A DNA stretch of 64,000 nucleotides from Flavimaribacter sp039888615. Lineage in GTDB: Bacteria; Pseudomonadota; Alphaproteobacteria; Rhizobiales; Rhizobiaceae. The translations under genes were made by a program, and so were the position numbers. Of the stretch, positions 8,819 to 19,087 are shown one piece after another. Numbering within the stretch: the first letter of the stretch is position 1; every line of letters starts with the position of its first letter. The notes under the pieces were generated by a model. It did no database searches and was not told the DNA's origin. It was given only the letters and a program-made list of their open reading frames with translations. The stretch is from the NCBI GenBank assembly GCA_039888615.1, contig JBDQQS010000011.1. One strand, written 5' to 3'.

Positions 8819-9869
8819 GGGCGGAAACTCCGGTGTCGGAAGCGAAGACGGAGGCGGGCAGGGCGGGCATGCGCGCGGGCGTACCCTCTGCGGCGCGCTC
8901 CAGAGCGCGGATAACGAGGCGTTTTGCGAGTTCGATCTTGAAAGCGTTTGCGCCCGAAGGTTTAGCGCCCTGCAGGGCGGCTTCGGCGGCTTCGACGAAC
9001 AGATCGGCGTCCGGCGCGCCGTCGCGCAATCTTTCTTCGGCAATCACCGATCGCCAGGGGCGGGCGGCGACGCCGCCAAGTGCGATCCTGGCCTCGGCAA
9101 TCGTGCCGTCTTCCATACGCAGCATAGCTGCGGCCGAAACGATGGCGAAGGCGTAGGATGTGCGCTCCCTCAGTTTCAGATAGCGGGCATGGCTTGCAAA
9201 CGAGGCCACGTCCGGCGGCAAACGCAGCGCGGTGATGATTTCGCCTGGCGCAAGATCGACGCCGCCGGGCGACGTGTCGTCAGGAAGTGAATAGAAGTGG
9301 GTCAGGGGCGTCTCGCGCGCGCCCTCCGGACCCTCGATCTCGAGCACCGCATCAAGCGCTGTGAGTGGGACGCAGAAATCGGCCGGATGGGTGGCGATGC
9401 AACTGTCGCTCCAGCCAAGCACCGCATGATTGCGCGTATCGCCGCCACGAGCGTCACACCCAGTCCCTTCCTTTCGACGATTGCAAGCGCTGCGCAGGTC
9501 TTGGAAATAGGCGCAGCGCGTCTGCTGCATCAGGTTGCCGCCCACGGTCGCCGCGTTTCTGAGCTGCGGCGAAGCGCCGGAAAGCAACGCCTCGGCGACA
9601 GCGGGACACGCAGCCGCAAAGGCCTGGTCGCGGGCAAGATCCGCATTGCGCACCAGCGCTCCAATGCGGATTGTTCCGTCATCTTGCATCTCGATCCGGT
9701 CTAGGCCCGGTAACCGGGTGATGTCGACGATCTTGTCGGGACGCGCTATGTCGACTTTCATCAGGTCGAGCAGATTGGTGCCGCCGGCGAGGTAGGATGC
9801 TCCAGGCTGTGATCCGGCGGCGATAGCGTCTTTGAGGGAGGCGGGGCGGATGTAGTCGAAGCTTTTCAT
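8811..9869 (-). CDS. paoB: FAD-binding subunit of the aldehyde oxidase, with extra Fe-S cysteines
   Basis: A 352-residue medium subunit that passes electrons from the molybdenum centre through FAD. The FAD-binding pattern is visible in SYLAGGTNLLDLMK and in NAATVGGNLMQQTRC. A four-cysteine loop follows (C119, C129, C138, C157, in segments such as CAYFQDLRSAC and GWSDSCIATHP). That loop is known from E. coli PaoB and from 4-hydroxybenzoyl-CoA reductase beta subunits, where it holds a [4Fe-4S] cluster. It supports a PaoB-type enzyme over plain xanthine dehydrogenase. It overlaps the small-subunit gene by 4 bp. Confidence 0.88.
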   Translation of the reverse strand: MKSFDYIRPASLKDAIAAGSQPGASYLAGGTNLLDLMKVDIARPDKIVDITRLPGLDRIEMQDDGTIRIGALVRNADLARDQAFAAACPAVAEALLSGASPQLRNAATVGGNLMQQTRCAYFQDLRSACNRRKEGTGCDARGGDTRNHAVLGWSDSCIATHPADFCVPLTALDAVLEIEGPEGARETPLTHFYSLPDDTSPGGVDLAPGEIITALRLPPDVASFASHARYLKLRERTSYAFAIVSAAAMLRMEDGTIAEARIALGGVAARPWRSVIAEERLRDGAPDADLFVEAAEAALQGAKPSGANAFKIELAKRLVIRALERAAEGTPARMPALPASVFASDTGVSAHV

Positions 9870-10360
9870 GCGCTTATCCTTTCGTCGTCCGCAAGACGCC
9901 TCTGTGCGTCGAGCACTGCCTGCGTAATTCCGGGATATGCGGCGCAGCGGCAGATATTGCCGCTCATGCCCTCACGGATGCGTTCCGCATCATCGCCTGC
10001 GTCGCCTTCGGCGATCAGGCCGACGGCGCTCATTATCTGGCCCGGCGTGCAGTAGCCGCATTGGAACCCGTCATTTTCGATAAAGGCAGCCTGCACGGGA
10101 TGAAGTTCACCGTTCCGAGCCAGACCTTCAATCGTGGTTATGGCAACGCCTTCAACGCTGGCGGCGAGCGTCAGGCATGCGTTGATCCTTCGGCCGTCGA
10201 CGAGGACGGTGCAGGCGCCGCACTGTCCGCGGTCGCAGCCTTTTTTCGTTCCTGTCAGGCCAATGCGCTCGCGAAGCACGTCAAGCAGTGTCGCTCGCGC
10301 GTCTTCGAGCAACATTTTATGTCTAGTTCCATTTATGGTGAGGCTGATGGAAAGGGGCAT
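9866..10360 (-). CDS. paoA: [2Fe-2S] subunit of the aldehyde oxidase
   Basis: A 164-residue iron-sulfur subunit with two [2Fe-2S] clusters. The plant-ferredoxin-type site is GCDRGQCGACTVLVDG and the second cluster is bound by CGYCTPGQ together with ICRCAAYPGI. E. coli PaoA carries a Tat signal; this protein begins directly with the ferredoxin domain (MPLSISLTINGTRHK), so the complex is predicted to stay in the cytoplasm. It is the first gene of the operon. The promoter should lie in the 158-bp gap shared with the divergent TetR gene. Confidence 0.88.
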   Translation of the reverse strand: MPLSISLTINGTRHKMLLEDARATLLDVLRERIGLTGTKKGCDRGQCGACTVLVDGRRINACLTLAASVEGVAITTIEGLARNGELHPVQAAFIENDGFQCGYCTPGQIMSAVGLIAEGDAGDDAERIREGMSGNICRCAAYPGITQAVLDAQRRLADDERISA

Positions 10361-10471
10361 AGTATCTCCGATGCTGGGTGCAACCTTGCAGCAGATTACG
10401 CGGGCTCTTTCGTTCCCGGTTCATTCGGTGCAATATGGGTTTACGGCTGGAAGTCCATCGAAAGGAAATAT

Positions 10472-10488
10472 ACGGAGGCACCCTCCGT
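10472..10488. promoter_or_regulatory. Candidate TetR operator: ACGGAGG-CAC-CCTCCGT
   Basis: A perfect inverted repeat with 7-bp arms and a 3-bp spacer, 17 bp in all, 31 bp upstream of the TetR start and about 110 bp upstream of the aldehyde oxidase operon. Its size and its place between a TetR gene and a divergent operon are typical of TetR operators. A shorter related dyad, AGAG-GGT-CTCT, follows about 8 bp later. Binding is inferred. Confidence 0.6.
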
Positions 10489-10518
10489 TTATCAAGAGGG
10501 TCTCTCCGATTTTGTCAA

Positions 10519-11118
10519 ATGGGCGTTGAAACGCAGAAATCTTCCAGGCGCCCGCGCGCCGATTCAATCCGCAATCGCGAGCGGTTGCTTGAAGCGGCCA
10601 GTGAAATTTTTTCGATCGGCGGTCCAGGCGCCAGCCTCGAAGCGGTAGCACGAAAGGCTGGAGTCGGGATTGGCACGCTCTATCGTCATTTCCCGACCCG
10701 TGAGGCGATTTTCCAGGCCGTCTATCGTCGCGAGGTGGACGAGATGGTCGAATTGGCCGACAGGCTTGCGACGGAGGCGGATCCCGCGGATGCGTTGAAG
10801 CGCTGGATGCATGCGAGCGTGAGGATGGTGGCGACCAAGCGCGGCATGCTGGCCGCGCTCTCACCTGCGATGGACGGTTCGACGGATTTCTTCGCTGATA
10901 CGTCCAAACGGTTGATGTCTGCCATTTCAGGTCTTCTGGATCGCGGCGTCGCCGCCGGAAGACTTCGCGACGACATCACGGCCGATGAATTGATGCGCGC
11001 CTTTCTGGGCATTTGCTACATTCCGGAAAAGCCCGGCTGGCAGGACACGGTTGTCCGGCTGCTCGATGTGTTCGTCGACGGTCTTACGACGGATCGGGAC
11101 TCCAGGAAGTCAGGATAG
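10519..11118 (+). CDS. TetR family transcriptional regulator
   Basis: A 199-residue repressor. The N-terminal helix-turn-helix is clear: RERLLEAASEIFSIGGPGAS followed by EAVARKAGVGIGTLYRHFPT at about residues 20-60. The C-terminal ligand-binding part is helical and unassigned. It is transcribed away from the paoABC-type operon, and a 17-bp palindrome lies between them, so it most likely represses that operon and itself in response to an aldehyde or related compound. ATG 10519 was chosen because the palindrome lies upstream of it; the open frame extends back to 10378 without conserved sequence. No strong ribosome-binding site is visible. Confidence 0.87.
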   Translation: MGVETQKSSRRPRADSIRNRERLLEAASEIFSIGGPGASLEAVARKAGVGIGTLYRHFPTREAIFQAVYRREVDEMVELADRLATEADPADALKRWMHASVRMVATKRGMLAALSPAMDGSTDFFADTSKRLMSAISGLLDRGVAAGRLRDDITADELMRAFLGICYIPEKPGWQDTVVRLLDVFVDGLTTDRDSRKSG

Positions 11119-11121
11119 GAT

Positions 11122-11874
11122 TCAGAAACCGATCAGAGCGAGCACGGCGCCTGTCGCCGCCGCATCAAGAGCTGCGTCCGCCAGTCCGTAGGAATCGTCG
11201 TCAGGCTGTTTCGACTGAGCAGTCTGGGTCTGGTTCGCAGCCTGTTGCGACGCTCCGCCGGATTTCAGGTCTGCTGAAATATCCGCCACCATCCGCACTG
11301 TTTGCTCATCTACCTTGTACCCGGCTGCGCGAAACTGTTTCGCGACCGGTTCACGCGACTCGTCGAGCAGCGAAAAGGCGAATGCGCGCTGCCCACCGGC
11401 TGTCGCTCCCTTGTTCATGAGAAAGCGGACCGTTTCGGTATTATTTGTCGCCGATGCAATGACCAGCGGCGTGTCTTCGGGGCTGCCGACATTGCAGGTG
11501 CGATTGCTGTCCTTTGCCGTGCGATTGACCTCCGCGCCTTTCTCGACAAGGTAGCGCGACACCGCCAGCGAATTCGCCTTGACAGCATACATCAGCGGCG
11601 TGCGCCCCGCACAATCGGGAACATCCACCTCGGCGCCTGCGGCAACCAGTTCGCGCAAAATCGCGATGTTGCCCTTGCCAGCGGCCGTGTGGATCGGTCG
11701 GGAATCGAGCTTGTTGTTGGTCCCGTTAACGTTTGCGCCGTTTTCGATACCGGCGCGCACGGCGACCAGATTTTCGTTCATGATGGCGTAGTTGAGTTCA
11801 CCGGTTGACGTGGTCGTGTTGCAGCCGCTCAGAAGGCCAATCGCGGCGCAAAGGCAGATAACGTTTCTTTTCAT
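11122..11874 (-). CDS. Ankyrin-repeat lipoprotein
   Basis: A 250-residue protein with a lipoprotein signal (CLCAAIGLLSGCNTTTS; the lipobox is LLSGC), so it should be lipid-anchored in the envelope. At least three ankyrin repeats follow: RPIHTAAGKGNIAILRELVA, TPLMYAVKANSLAVSRYLVE and TPLVIASATNNTETVRFLMN. These usually mediate protein-protein contact. The C-terminus has a Gln/Ala-rich linker and ends in a short hydrophobic stretch (AATGAVLALIGF), an unusual tail. Its end lies 3 bp from the convergent TetR stop. A 10-bp palindrome sits 46 bp upstream. Confidence 0.85.
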   Translation of the reverse strand: MKRNVICLCAAIGLLSGCNTTTSTGELNYAIMNENLVAVRAGIENGANVNGTNNKLDSRPIHTAAGKGNIAILRELVAAGAEVDVPDCAGRTPLMYAVKANSLAVSRYLVEKGAEVNRTAKDSNRTCNVGSPEDTPLVIASATNNTETVRFLMNKGATAGGQRAFAFSLLDESREPVAKQFRAAGYKVDEQTVRMVADISADLKSGGASQQAANQTQTAQSKQPDDDSYGLADAALDAAATGAVLALIGF

Positions 11875-11919
11875 GCAGGCAGATACTCGTTACATCAGGA
11901 CTTCACGAGACGTAACATG

Positions 11920-11929
11920 CCGTTAACGG
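11920..11929. promoter_or_regulatory. Palindrome CCGTTAACGG upstream of the ankyrin lipoprotein
   Basis: A perfect 10-bp palindrome 46 bp ahead of the lipoprotein start codon. It could be an operator. At this length chance is a real alternative, so confidence is low. Confidence 0.25.
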
Positions 11930-12060
11930 TTCATCAACATTTGGCATTGGACAACGGCCGAACTGATGGTCGATGCCCCACCTTCCGCGCGCGTTTGTAG
12001 CTTCGAGAAACTGGTGTGCATGCCGGCGCCGTTCCAATCGCCCTTGATCGTCGTGTTTTC
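11923..12060 (-). pseudogene. Fragment resembling eukaryotic-type glutamine synthetase (GSII)
   Basis: Reading the minus strand gives about 46 codons that include IKGDWNGAGMHTSFS and then TRAEGGAST. The first part matches the GSII ATP/glutamate-binding signature (GDWNGAGxHTNxST), and the second fits the following conserved REEGG segment. There is no intact gene: the frame is closed by TAA at 12115-12117 upstream and at 11923 downstream, whereas a whole GSII is over 300 residues. I read it as a remnant of a deleted or decayed glutamine synthetase gene. A search with this short segment would be needed to be sure. Confidence 0.5.
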
Positions 12061-12371
12061 CGGGGCGGCGTCGCCGGACATCGCCAGGTGACTCGCCAGC
12101 CGGATGCGAAACCTTTAGGCCCCGCCGCGCTTATGTTCGAGCCACGCTTCGAAAACCGACTGGTTGGGCAGTTCGCAATCCTCCATCAGGAGATAGTTCG
12201 CGCGTTACCATGCCTGCACGAGAGAGGAGATTTTCTCCGTCTCGCCATTCGCCTGCGTCCGGGCTTCGTGGAAATCGACCGAGACCATGCCGGGGTCGAT
12301 CTGGACGCGTTTCCGGTCCGCCGGCATGCCCGCGGGCGTCCTGCAGACGAAAACACGCCCGGTCCGTTTAC
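12061..12371. other. Decayed intergenic stretch, no intact gene
   Basis: Between the two remnants, the frames on both strands are short and interrupted. The minus strand can be read in pieces such as GRVFVCRTPAGMPADRKRVQ and EDCELPNQSVFEAWLEHK, broken by stop codons. They look protein-like but I cannot place them in a family. Several plus-strand frames are open, but their Arg- and Pro-rich translations look like shadows. Confidence 0.45.
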
Positions 12372-12710
12372 CTGTGGAAACAGCGTCGCAAGGGAAGTTT
12401 CAAGCGACGGATCAATATTCAGAAGATGATCGAGCCTCAGGCCCCGTCGCATGTCTTCCGTTGCGCGGTTCGCGCCGCAAATCCGCAACTTGTACTTTGC
12501 AGGCATATACAGTTTCGCAGCGACGACCAGTCCCCGAACGCCTGGGCGGGTCATCGACTACACCTTCGAAAGATCGACGATCAGTATTGACTGGCTGTCG
12601 CGATCAATGTCCACGAGAACGCCGTAGAGTTGTCCCGCCGGTCGGCTGTCTACGGCGCTAGCGATCTCGACGATTGACAGCGAGCCTGTCGTTCTTGTTG
12701 TACATTCCAT
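12372..12710 (-). pseudogene. STAS-domain (anti-anti-sigma factor type) pseudogene with internal stop
   Basis: From ATG 12710 the minus strand reads an N-terminal STAS-like part ending SQSILIVDLSKV, then TAG at 12558-12560. The same frame continues as SMTRPGVRGLVVAAKLYMPA, then CGANRATEDMRRGLRLDHLL and NIDPSLETSLATL. Across the stop this is a continuous STAS domain: the central strand, a phosphorylation-site-like loop and the C-terminal helices. SpoIIAA-like proteins of this kind control anti-sigma factors. Normal length would be about 110 residues. After the domain the frame runs on into unrelated sequence without a proper stop, which also argues for decay. Readthrough or a sequencing error are alternatives. 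Confidence 0.65.
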
Positions 12711-12871
12711 CTTGGGTTTTCCTTTCTACGCGGCTCTTGGTAGGCGGCCGCTCGCAGGCCGATCAAATGCGGCTTGCCAATTGCAGGTGAAATCCAATGC
12801 AGGCGTGTAAGCGTGCGTGGAAGGTGTAGTGGTAATTTCAGGCAAAGAGCGTTGAAATTGCACCTCAGATT

Positions 12872-13282
12872 TCAGTCAGTCGTGTTTTCGATCTCTTCCA
12901 TGTCGTCATCCGAGAAACCGAAATGATGGCCGATTTCGTGTACCAGGACATGCTGAACGATCGCCTCGAGCGTATCGTCATGATCACGCCAATATTCCAG
13001 GATGGCGTTGCGGTAGAGCCAAATCCGGTTGGGCATCTGTCCAGTCCGAACTTCCATCGCCCCTTGGGCCATGCCGACGCCCTCGAACAGGCCCAGCAAG
13101 TCCAGCGGATTCTTGAGGCCCAGTTCGTCCAGGACGTCTGCGGATGCGTAATCTGCGGCCACGATCTGGACATCTCGGCAGAGAGCCGAAAATTCCTCCG
13201 GCAGGCCGTTCATCGCCGCGCGGCCAAGTGATTCGAATTCATCGAGGCTGGGCGTACTGCTATCGTTGCGATGTAATTCCAT
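12872..13282 (-). CDS. Minimal zincin metallopeptidase family protein
   Basis: A 136-residue protein with the zinc site HEIGHHFGFSDDDMEE (HExxH plus a downstream acidic ligand), as in the short bacterial metallopeptidase-like family PF06262. Before it is RIWLYRNAILEYWRDHDD, typical of that family. No signal peptide is visible, so it is likely cytoplasmic. Activity in this family is not well established. The start is uncertain: ATG 13282 has GGA nine bases upstream and gives normal length, while ATG 13300 and TTG 13333 are in frame. Confidence 0.82.
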   Translation of the reverse strand: MELHRNDSSTPSLDEFESLGRAAMNGLPEEFSALCRDVQIVAADYASADVLDELGLKNPLDLLGLFEGVGMAQGAMEVRTGQMPNRIWLYRNAILEYWRDHDDTLEAIVQHVLVHEIGHHFGFSDDDMEEIENTTD

Positions 13283-13500
13283 CAATTCGCATCCATGCAT
13301 AGGCTCATACGTATTTTGAACCGGTATGCTCAATATGGGACGGATCGTTTTCGGACGCCACCGCCGATTGCCGTCCGCCGTAGGGAACTTGCGCGCCTCA
13401 CAGGCATTCCTCCCTGGTCGAGATCAAGTGAAGAGGAGCCGGCCTATCTGATCAGGCAGGACGACGGCGATCGTGTTCTGAAGAGCCAACAGAACTCACG

Positions 13501-13538
13501 AAAAAGGGCGGCGCTTCGAACAATTGAAGCGCCGCCCC
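13501..13538 (-). terminator. Rho-independent terminator of katG
   Basis: A perfect 12-bp stem (GGGCGGCGCTTC / GAAGCGCCGCCC) with an 8-base loop, followed on the minus strand by five T residues. It lies 28 bp after the katG stop codon and is the clearest intrinsic terminator in the window. Confidence 0.9.
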
Positions 13539-13565
13539 GATGGTCTCAAAAACCGATGGTTCGGA

Positions 13566-15740
<2,175 letters not shown>

Positions 15741-15921
15741 TTTTCTCTCCCGTCGTGGTCGCGTGGGTTGTTGTTACGAGGGTGTCAGGCGCCCGGACAC
15801 CGGGCTTGGTTAAAACAAAAGCCACCTCGCTCGCCGGTCTGGGCGCCGACTGAGTCCTGACTTCCTTTGAACTATAATAATTCTTGTTGATTAGATAAAG
15901 TTGTATTTTCTGATTTTTGCG

Positions 15922-15936
15922 ATAAGATTTTCTTAT
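15922..15936. promoter_or_regulatory. Candidate OxyR site ATAAGA-TTT-TCTTAT over the oxyR start
   Basis: A perfect 15-bp inverted repeat that contains the LysR-type T-N11-A pattern (T15923, A15935). It overlaps the oxyR start codon at 15935. That position suits autorepression of oxyR. Another weak dyad, TAAT-N8-ATTA, lies at 15878-15893, closer to katG. Binding is inferred. Confidence 0.5.
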
Positions 15937-16888
15937 GAAAAATCTGACACTCAAACAGCTTCGATATTTCGAATCGCTCGCGCAGCATGGACATTTCGGA
16001 CATGCCGCAGACGCATGTGCAATTTCGCAGCCCGCCCTGTCGATGCAGATCCGCGAACTGGAGGACTCTCTCGGCACGGAACTCTTTGAAAGAGGCGCTC
16101 GCCAGATACGGCTGACCAATTTCGGAGAGGTGTTCGCCGGTCGCGTTCGCGATATTCTCCGTTCGGTCGATGAACTGAGCGACCTTGCCCGCGCTTCGCA
16201 GAACCGCTTGGTGGGACGGCTTCGGATCGGTGTGATCCCAACGATTGCGCCATATCTTCTGCCGACGATCATCGGAAATCTCGCCCGGGCGCATGACGGT
16301 CTGGATATCCATTTGCGGGAGACCCAGACCCAGAAGCTGATCCAGGAACTGGAGGATGGTCGGATCGACACGGCGATCGTGGCGCTGCCGGTGTCGGAGC
16401 CGTCATTAACGGAGGTTGCGCTTTTCAAGGAAAGTTTCGTTTTGGTTCGACCGGGCGAGGACGAGGGCAAGCCCATTCCTGATCGCGACATGCTGCGGGA
16501 AATGCGGCTGCTGCTGCTCGAGGAAGGGCATTGTTTCCGCGATCAGGCGCTTTCCTTCTGCAACATCCATACGGGCCTGTCGCGAGAACTGCTCGACGGA
16601 AGTTCGCTCTCGACGCTCGTTCAGATGGTTAGCGCCGGTATAGGCGTGACGCTCATTCCTGAAATGGCGGTTCCTGTAGAAACGCGCTCGGCTTCGGTGT
16701 CCGTCGTGCGCTTCGCCGATCCGCAGCCCTCCCGCACGATCGGCATGATCTGGCGGAAAACGAATCCGCTGGCAGGGCAACTCATGCAGATCGCCGAAAT
16801 CGTGAGGGAGTCAGCCGATGCGTTGCGTAATCAGCAGCCGGCTGCGCCTCCGACGAAGACTGACGAGTCTGCTGGTCTTTCTGCATAG
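15935..16888 (+). CDS. oxyR: Hydrogen peroxide sensor/regulator, LysR family
   Basis: A 317-residue LysR-type regulator. The N-terminal winged helix includes LKQLRYFESLAQHGHFGHAA and ISQPALSMQIRELE. The redox pair is in the segment EEGHCFRDQALSFC (C200 and C209), equivalent to Cys199 and Cys208 of E. coli OxyR, so disulfide sensing of peroxide is expected. The divergent katG neighbour supports the name. The ribosome-binding site is weak, and the start codon lies inside an inverted repeat that may be its own operator. The C-terminal tail (QQPAAPPTKTDESAGLSA) is an unconserved extension. Confidence 0.95.
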   Translation: MKNLTLKQLRYFESLAQHGHFGHAADACAISQPALSMQIRELEDSLGTELFERGARQIRLTNFGEVFAGRVRDILRSVDELSDLARASQNRLVGRLRIGVIPTIAPYLLPTIIGNLARAHDGLDIHLRETQTQKLIQELEDGRIDTAIVALPVSEPSLTEVALFKESFVLVRPGEDEGKPIPDRDMLREMRLLLLEEGHCFRDQALSFCNIHTGLSRELLDGSSLSTLVQMVSAGIGVTLIPEMAVPVETRSASVSVVRFADPQPSRTIGMIWRKTNPLAGQLMQIAEIVRESADALRNQQPAAPPTKTDESAGLSA

Positions 16889-16993
16889 ATGCATGAGCGT
16901 AACACGTCGTGCCAAATCATATCTCTGTGCGGGAAACAAAGGCGATGAAACATTAAAATCGAATTATTCGAGTTTTGCTGTAAATAGTCCTCG

Positions 16994-17021
16994 TTGGTCT
17001 TGGCCATGATTGTGGTATATT
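16994..17021 (+). promoter_or_regulatory. Candidate promoter for the DUF3604 operon
   Basis: TTGGTC and TATATT separated by 16 bp, within an AT-rich 181-bp gap and 48 bp upstream of the start codon. A second overlapping pair (TTGGCC at 17000, TATAGT at 17022) is equally possible. Based on the sequence pattern only. Confidence 0.35.
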
Positions 17022-17069
17022 TATAGTTCATAATATTCTTGAACAGGATCATATCTATGGAGGAGTGCA

Positions 17070-19010
17070 ATGACACGATGGTTGCTTTCGTTGGCAATGG
17101 CGTCATTTGTAATAGGGGCGCCTTTACCCGCTGTATCTCAGGATTTTCAGTCGGACTCCGGCAGTCTGACTGACCTGAAGGCCGAGCGCGCTTTTCAGGA
17201 CAAAAAGGCGTACTCGCCCTATGCTGATCGGAACTTCCCGACGAGGCCTCTGTTCGGCGACACTCATCTCCATACCTCTTTCTCGATGGATGCGGGAGCA
17301 TTTGGCGCGCGTCTGACGCCGCGCGATGCTTACAGGTTCGCCCGCGGCGAACAGGTGACAGCGTCTTCCGGACAGCCGGTGAAGTTGTCGCGCCCACTCG
17401 ATTTCCTGGTCGTTGCAGACCATTCCGACAATATGGGTTTCTTCCCCGATCTGTTCGCCGGCAAGCCGAACGTGCTCGCCGATCCCACCGGCCGCAAATG
17501 GTACAACATGGTCAAGAACGGCCAAGGAAACGAAGCTGCGATTGAGATTATTACGGCCTTTTCGCATAACACCTTTCCGCAAGAAATTTACTACGGTCCT
17601 GGCCAGCCTGCCTACAAGCACGCCTGGCAGGAAACGATCGACGCCGCTGAGGCCTACAACGATCCCGGACGCTTCACGGCTTTCATCGGCTACGAATGGA
17701 CGTCAAACACCGATGGGAACAACCTCCACCGCAACGTCATCTTTCGCGACAATGGCGACAAGGCCAGCCAGGTCGTGCCGTTCACGGTGTATGCGCCTGG
17801 AAGCGACAATCCGGTTCACCTCTGGGAATGGATGGCGGCCTATGAAGACAAGACCGGCGGCAATGTGCTTGCAATTCCGCACAACGGAAATCTGAGCAAC
17901 GGTGTCATGTTTCCGGTCGAAGAAGCCTTCGGCAAGCAACTCGACAGCGGCTACGCCGAAACGAGAGCGAAATGGGAGCGCCTTTACGAGACGACGCAGA
18001 CCAAGGGTACGGGCGAAGCCCACCCCTATCTTTCTCCCAATGACGAATTCGCGGATTTCGAACTCTGGGACAAGGGCAATCTCGACGGTAGCGTTCCGAA
18101 GACCGACGCCATGCTTGAGTTCGAATATTCGCGCTCCGCTCTCAAGAACGGCCTGAAGCTGGAAAAGGAGCTTGGCGTCAATCCGTACAAATTCGGCCTC
18201 ATTGGCAGCAGCGACGCGCACACAGGACTAGCGGCCATGGCCGAAGAAAATTTCTTCGGCAAGACAACGCCGCAGGAGCCGAGCCCGGAGCGCATGAAGG
18301 CTGTGTTCGTCGATAATCCGGCCACAGGAATCAAGATCATGGACTGGGAAGTCGGCGCGTCCGGATATGCCGCCGTCTGGGCCGAGGACAATACCCGAGA
18401 GGCTCTCTGGGACGCCATGTATCGCAGGGAAACCTATGCGACCACAGGCCCGCGAATGGTCGTAAGATTTTTCGGAGGATGGGATTTCGCACAGGCTGAC
18501 GCCGAGGACCGTCTGCCGGCCGATATTGGTTACACGAAGGGCGTGCCGATGGGAGGCGATCTCGGAAATGCGCCTGACGGCAAAGCGCCGACATTCCTTA
18601 TCGCCGCGTTGAAAGACCCGATTGGCGCGAATCTCGATCGCTATCAGATTATCAAGGGCTGGATGGACGCCAATGGAGACCTGCACGAAAAGATCTATGA
18701 TGTGGCGTGGTCGGGCGACCGTGAGCCCGGAGACGACGGGAAGGTTCCCGCAGTTGGCAGCACCGTCGACGTTGAAGCTGCAAACTGGACCAATACCATC
18801 GGCGCGCCCGAACTGATCGCGGTTTGGGAAGACCCCGATTTCGATCCCGCCCAACCCGCATTCTACTACGGCCGCGTTATCGAGATACCGACACCGCGAT
18901 GGACCGCCTACGATGCGAATCGCTTTGGCTCCACACCTCTGGAGGGCACACGCATGACGCTGCAGGAACGCGCCTACACCTCGCCGATCTGGTACAATCC
19001 GGAGGAATGA
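17070..19010 (+). CDS. DUF3604 exported PHP-like metallohydrolase
   Basis: A 646-residue protein with a signal peptide (LLSLAMASFVIGAPLPAVSQ), so probably periplasmic. Residues near 62-68, LFGDTHLHTSFSMDAG, carry the HxH pattern of PHP-type metal-dependent hydrolases. Further likely ligands are in VVADHSDNMGFF, AIPHNGNLSNG and GLIGSSDAHTG. DUF3604 proteins are widespread but their substrate is not established to my knowledge. The start is well set: GGAGGAG lies five bases before the ATG. It heads a co-directional run with a parvulin and a HupE-type membrane protein, suggesting a shared envelope or metal-related role. Confidence 0.88.
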   Translation: MTRWLLSLAMASFVIGAPLPAVSQDFQSDSGSLTDLKAERAFQDKKAYSPYADRNFPTRPLFGDTHLHTSFSMDAGAFGARLTPRDAYRFARGEQVTASSGQPVKLSRPLDFLVVADHSDNMGFFPDLFAGKPNVLADPTGRKWYNMVKNGQGNEAAIEIITAFSHNTFPQEIYYGPGQPAYKHAWQETIDAAEAYNDPGRFTAFIGYEWTSNTDGNNLHRNVIFRDNGDKASQVVPFTVYAPGSDNPVHLWEWMAAYEDKTGGNVLAIPHNGNLSNGVMFPVEEAFGKQLDSGYAETRAKWERLYETTQTKGTGEAHPYLSPNDEFADFELWDKGNLDGSVPKTDAMLEFEYSRSALKNGLKLEKELGVNPYKFGLIGSSDAHTGLAAMAEENFFGKTTPQEPSPERMKAVFVDNPATGIKIMDWEVGASGYAAVWAEDNTREALWDAMYRRETYATTGPRMVVRFFGGWDFAQADAEDRLPADIGYTKGVPMGGDLGNAPDGKAPTFLIAALKDPIGANLDRYQIIKGWMDANGDLHEKIYDVAWSGDREPGDDGKVPAVGSTVDVEAANWTNTIGAPELIAVWEDPDFDPAQPAFYYGRVIEIPTPRWTAYDANRFGSTPLEGTRMTLQERAYTSPIWYNPEE

Positions 19011-19087
19011 CGCTGCGAGGTCCTGCTTCCGCGCGGAGATGAAGGACTGACTGGCGAATTGTGTCCACCGTCGGAAATGGTGTTCTC

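Noticed and set aside
12016..12429. Plus-strand frame in the decayed region as a real gene
   Set aside because: Its translation has no family signal, whereas the minus strand carries the recognisable STAS and GSII pieces.
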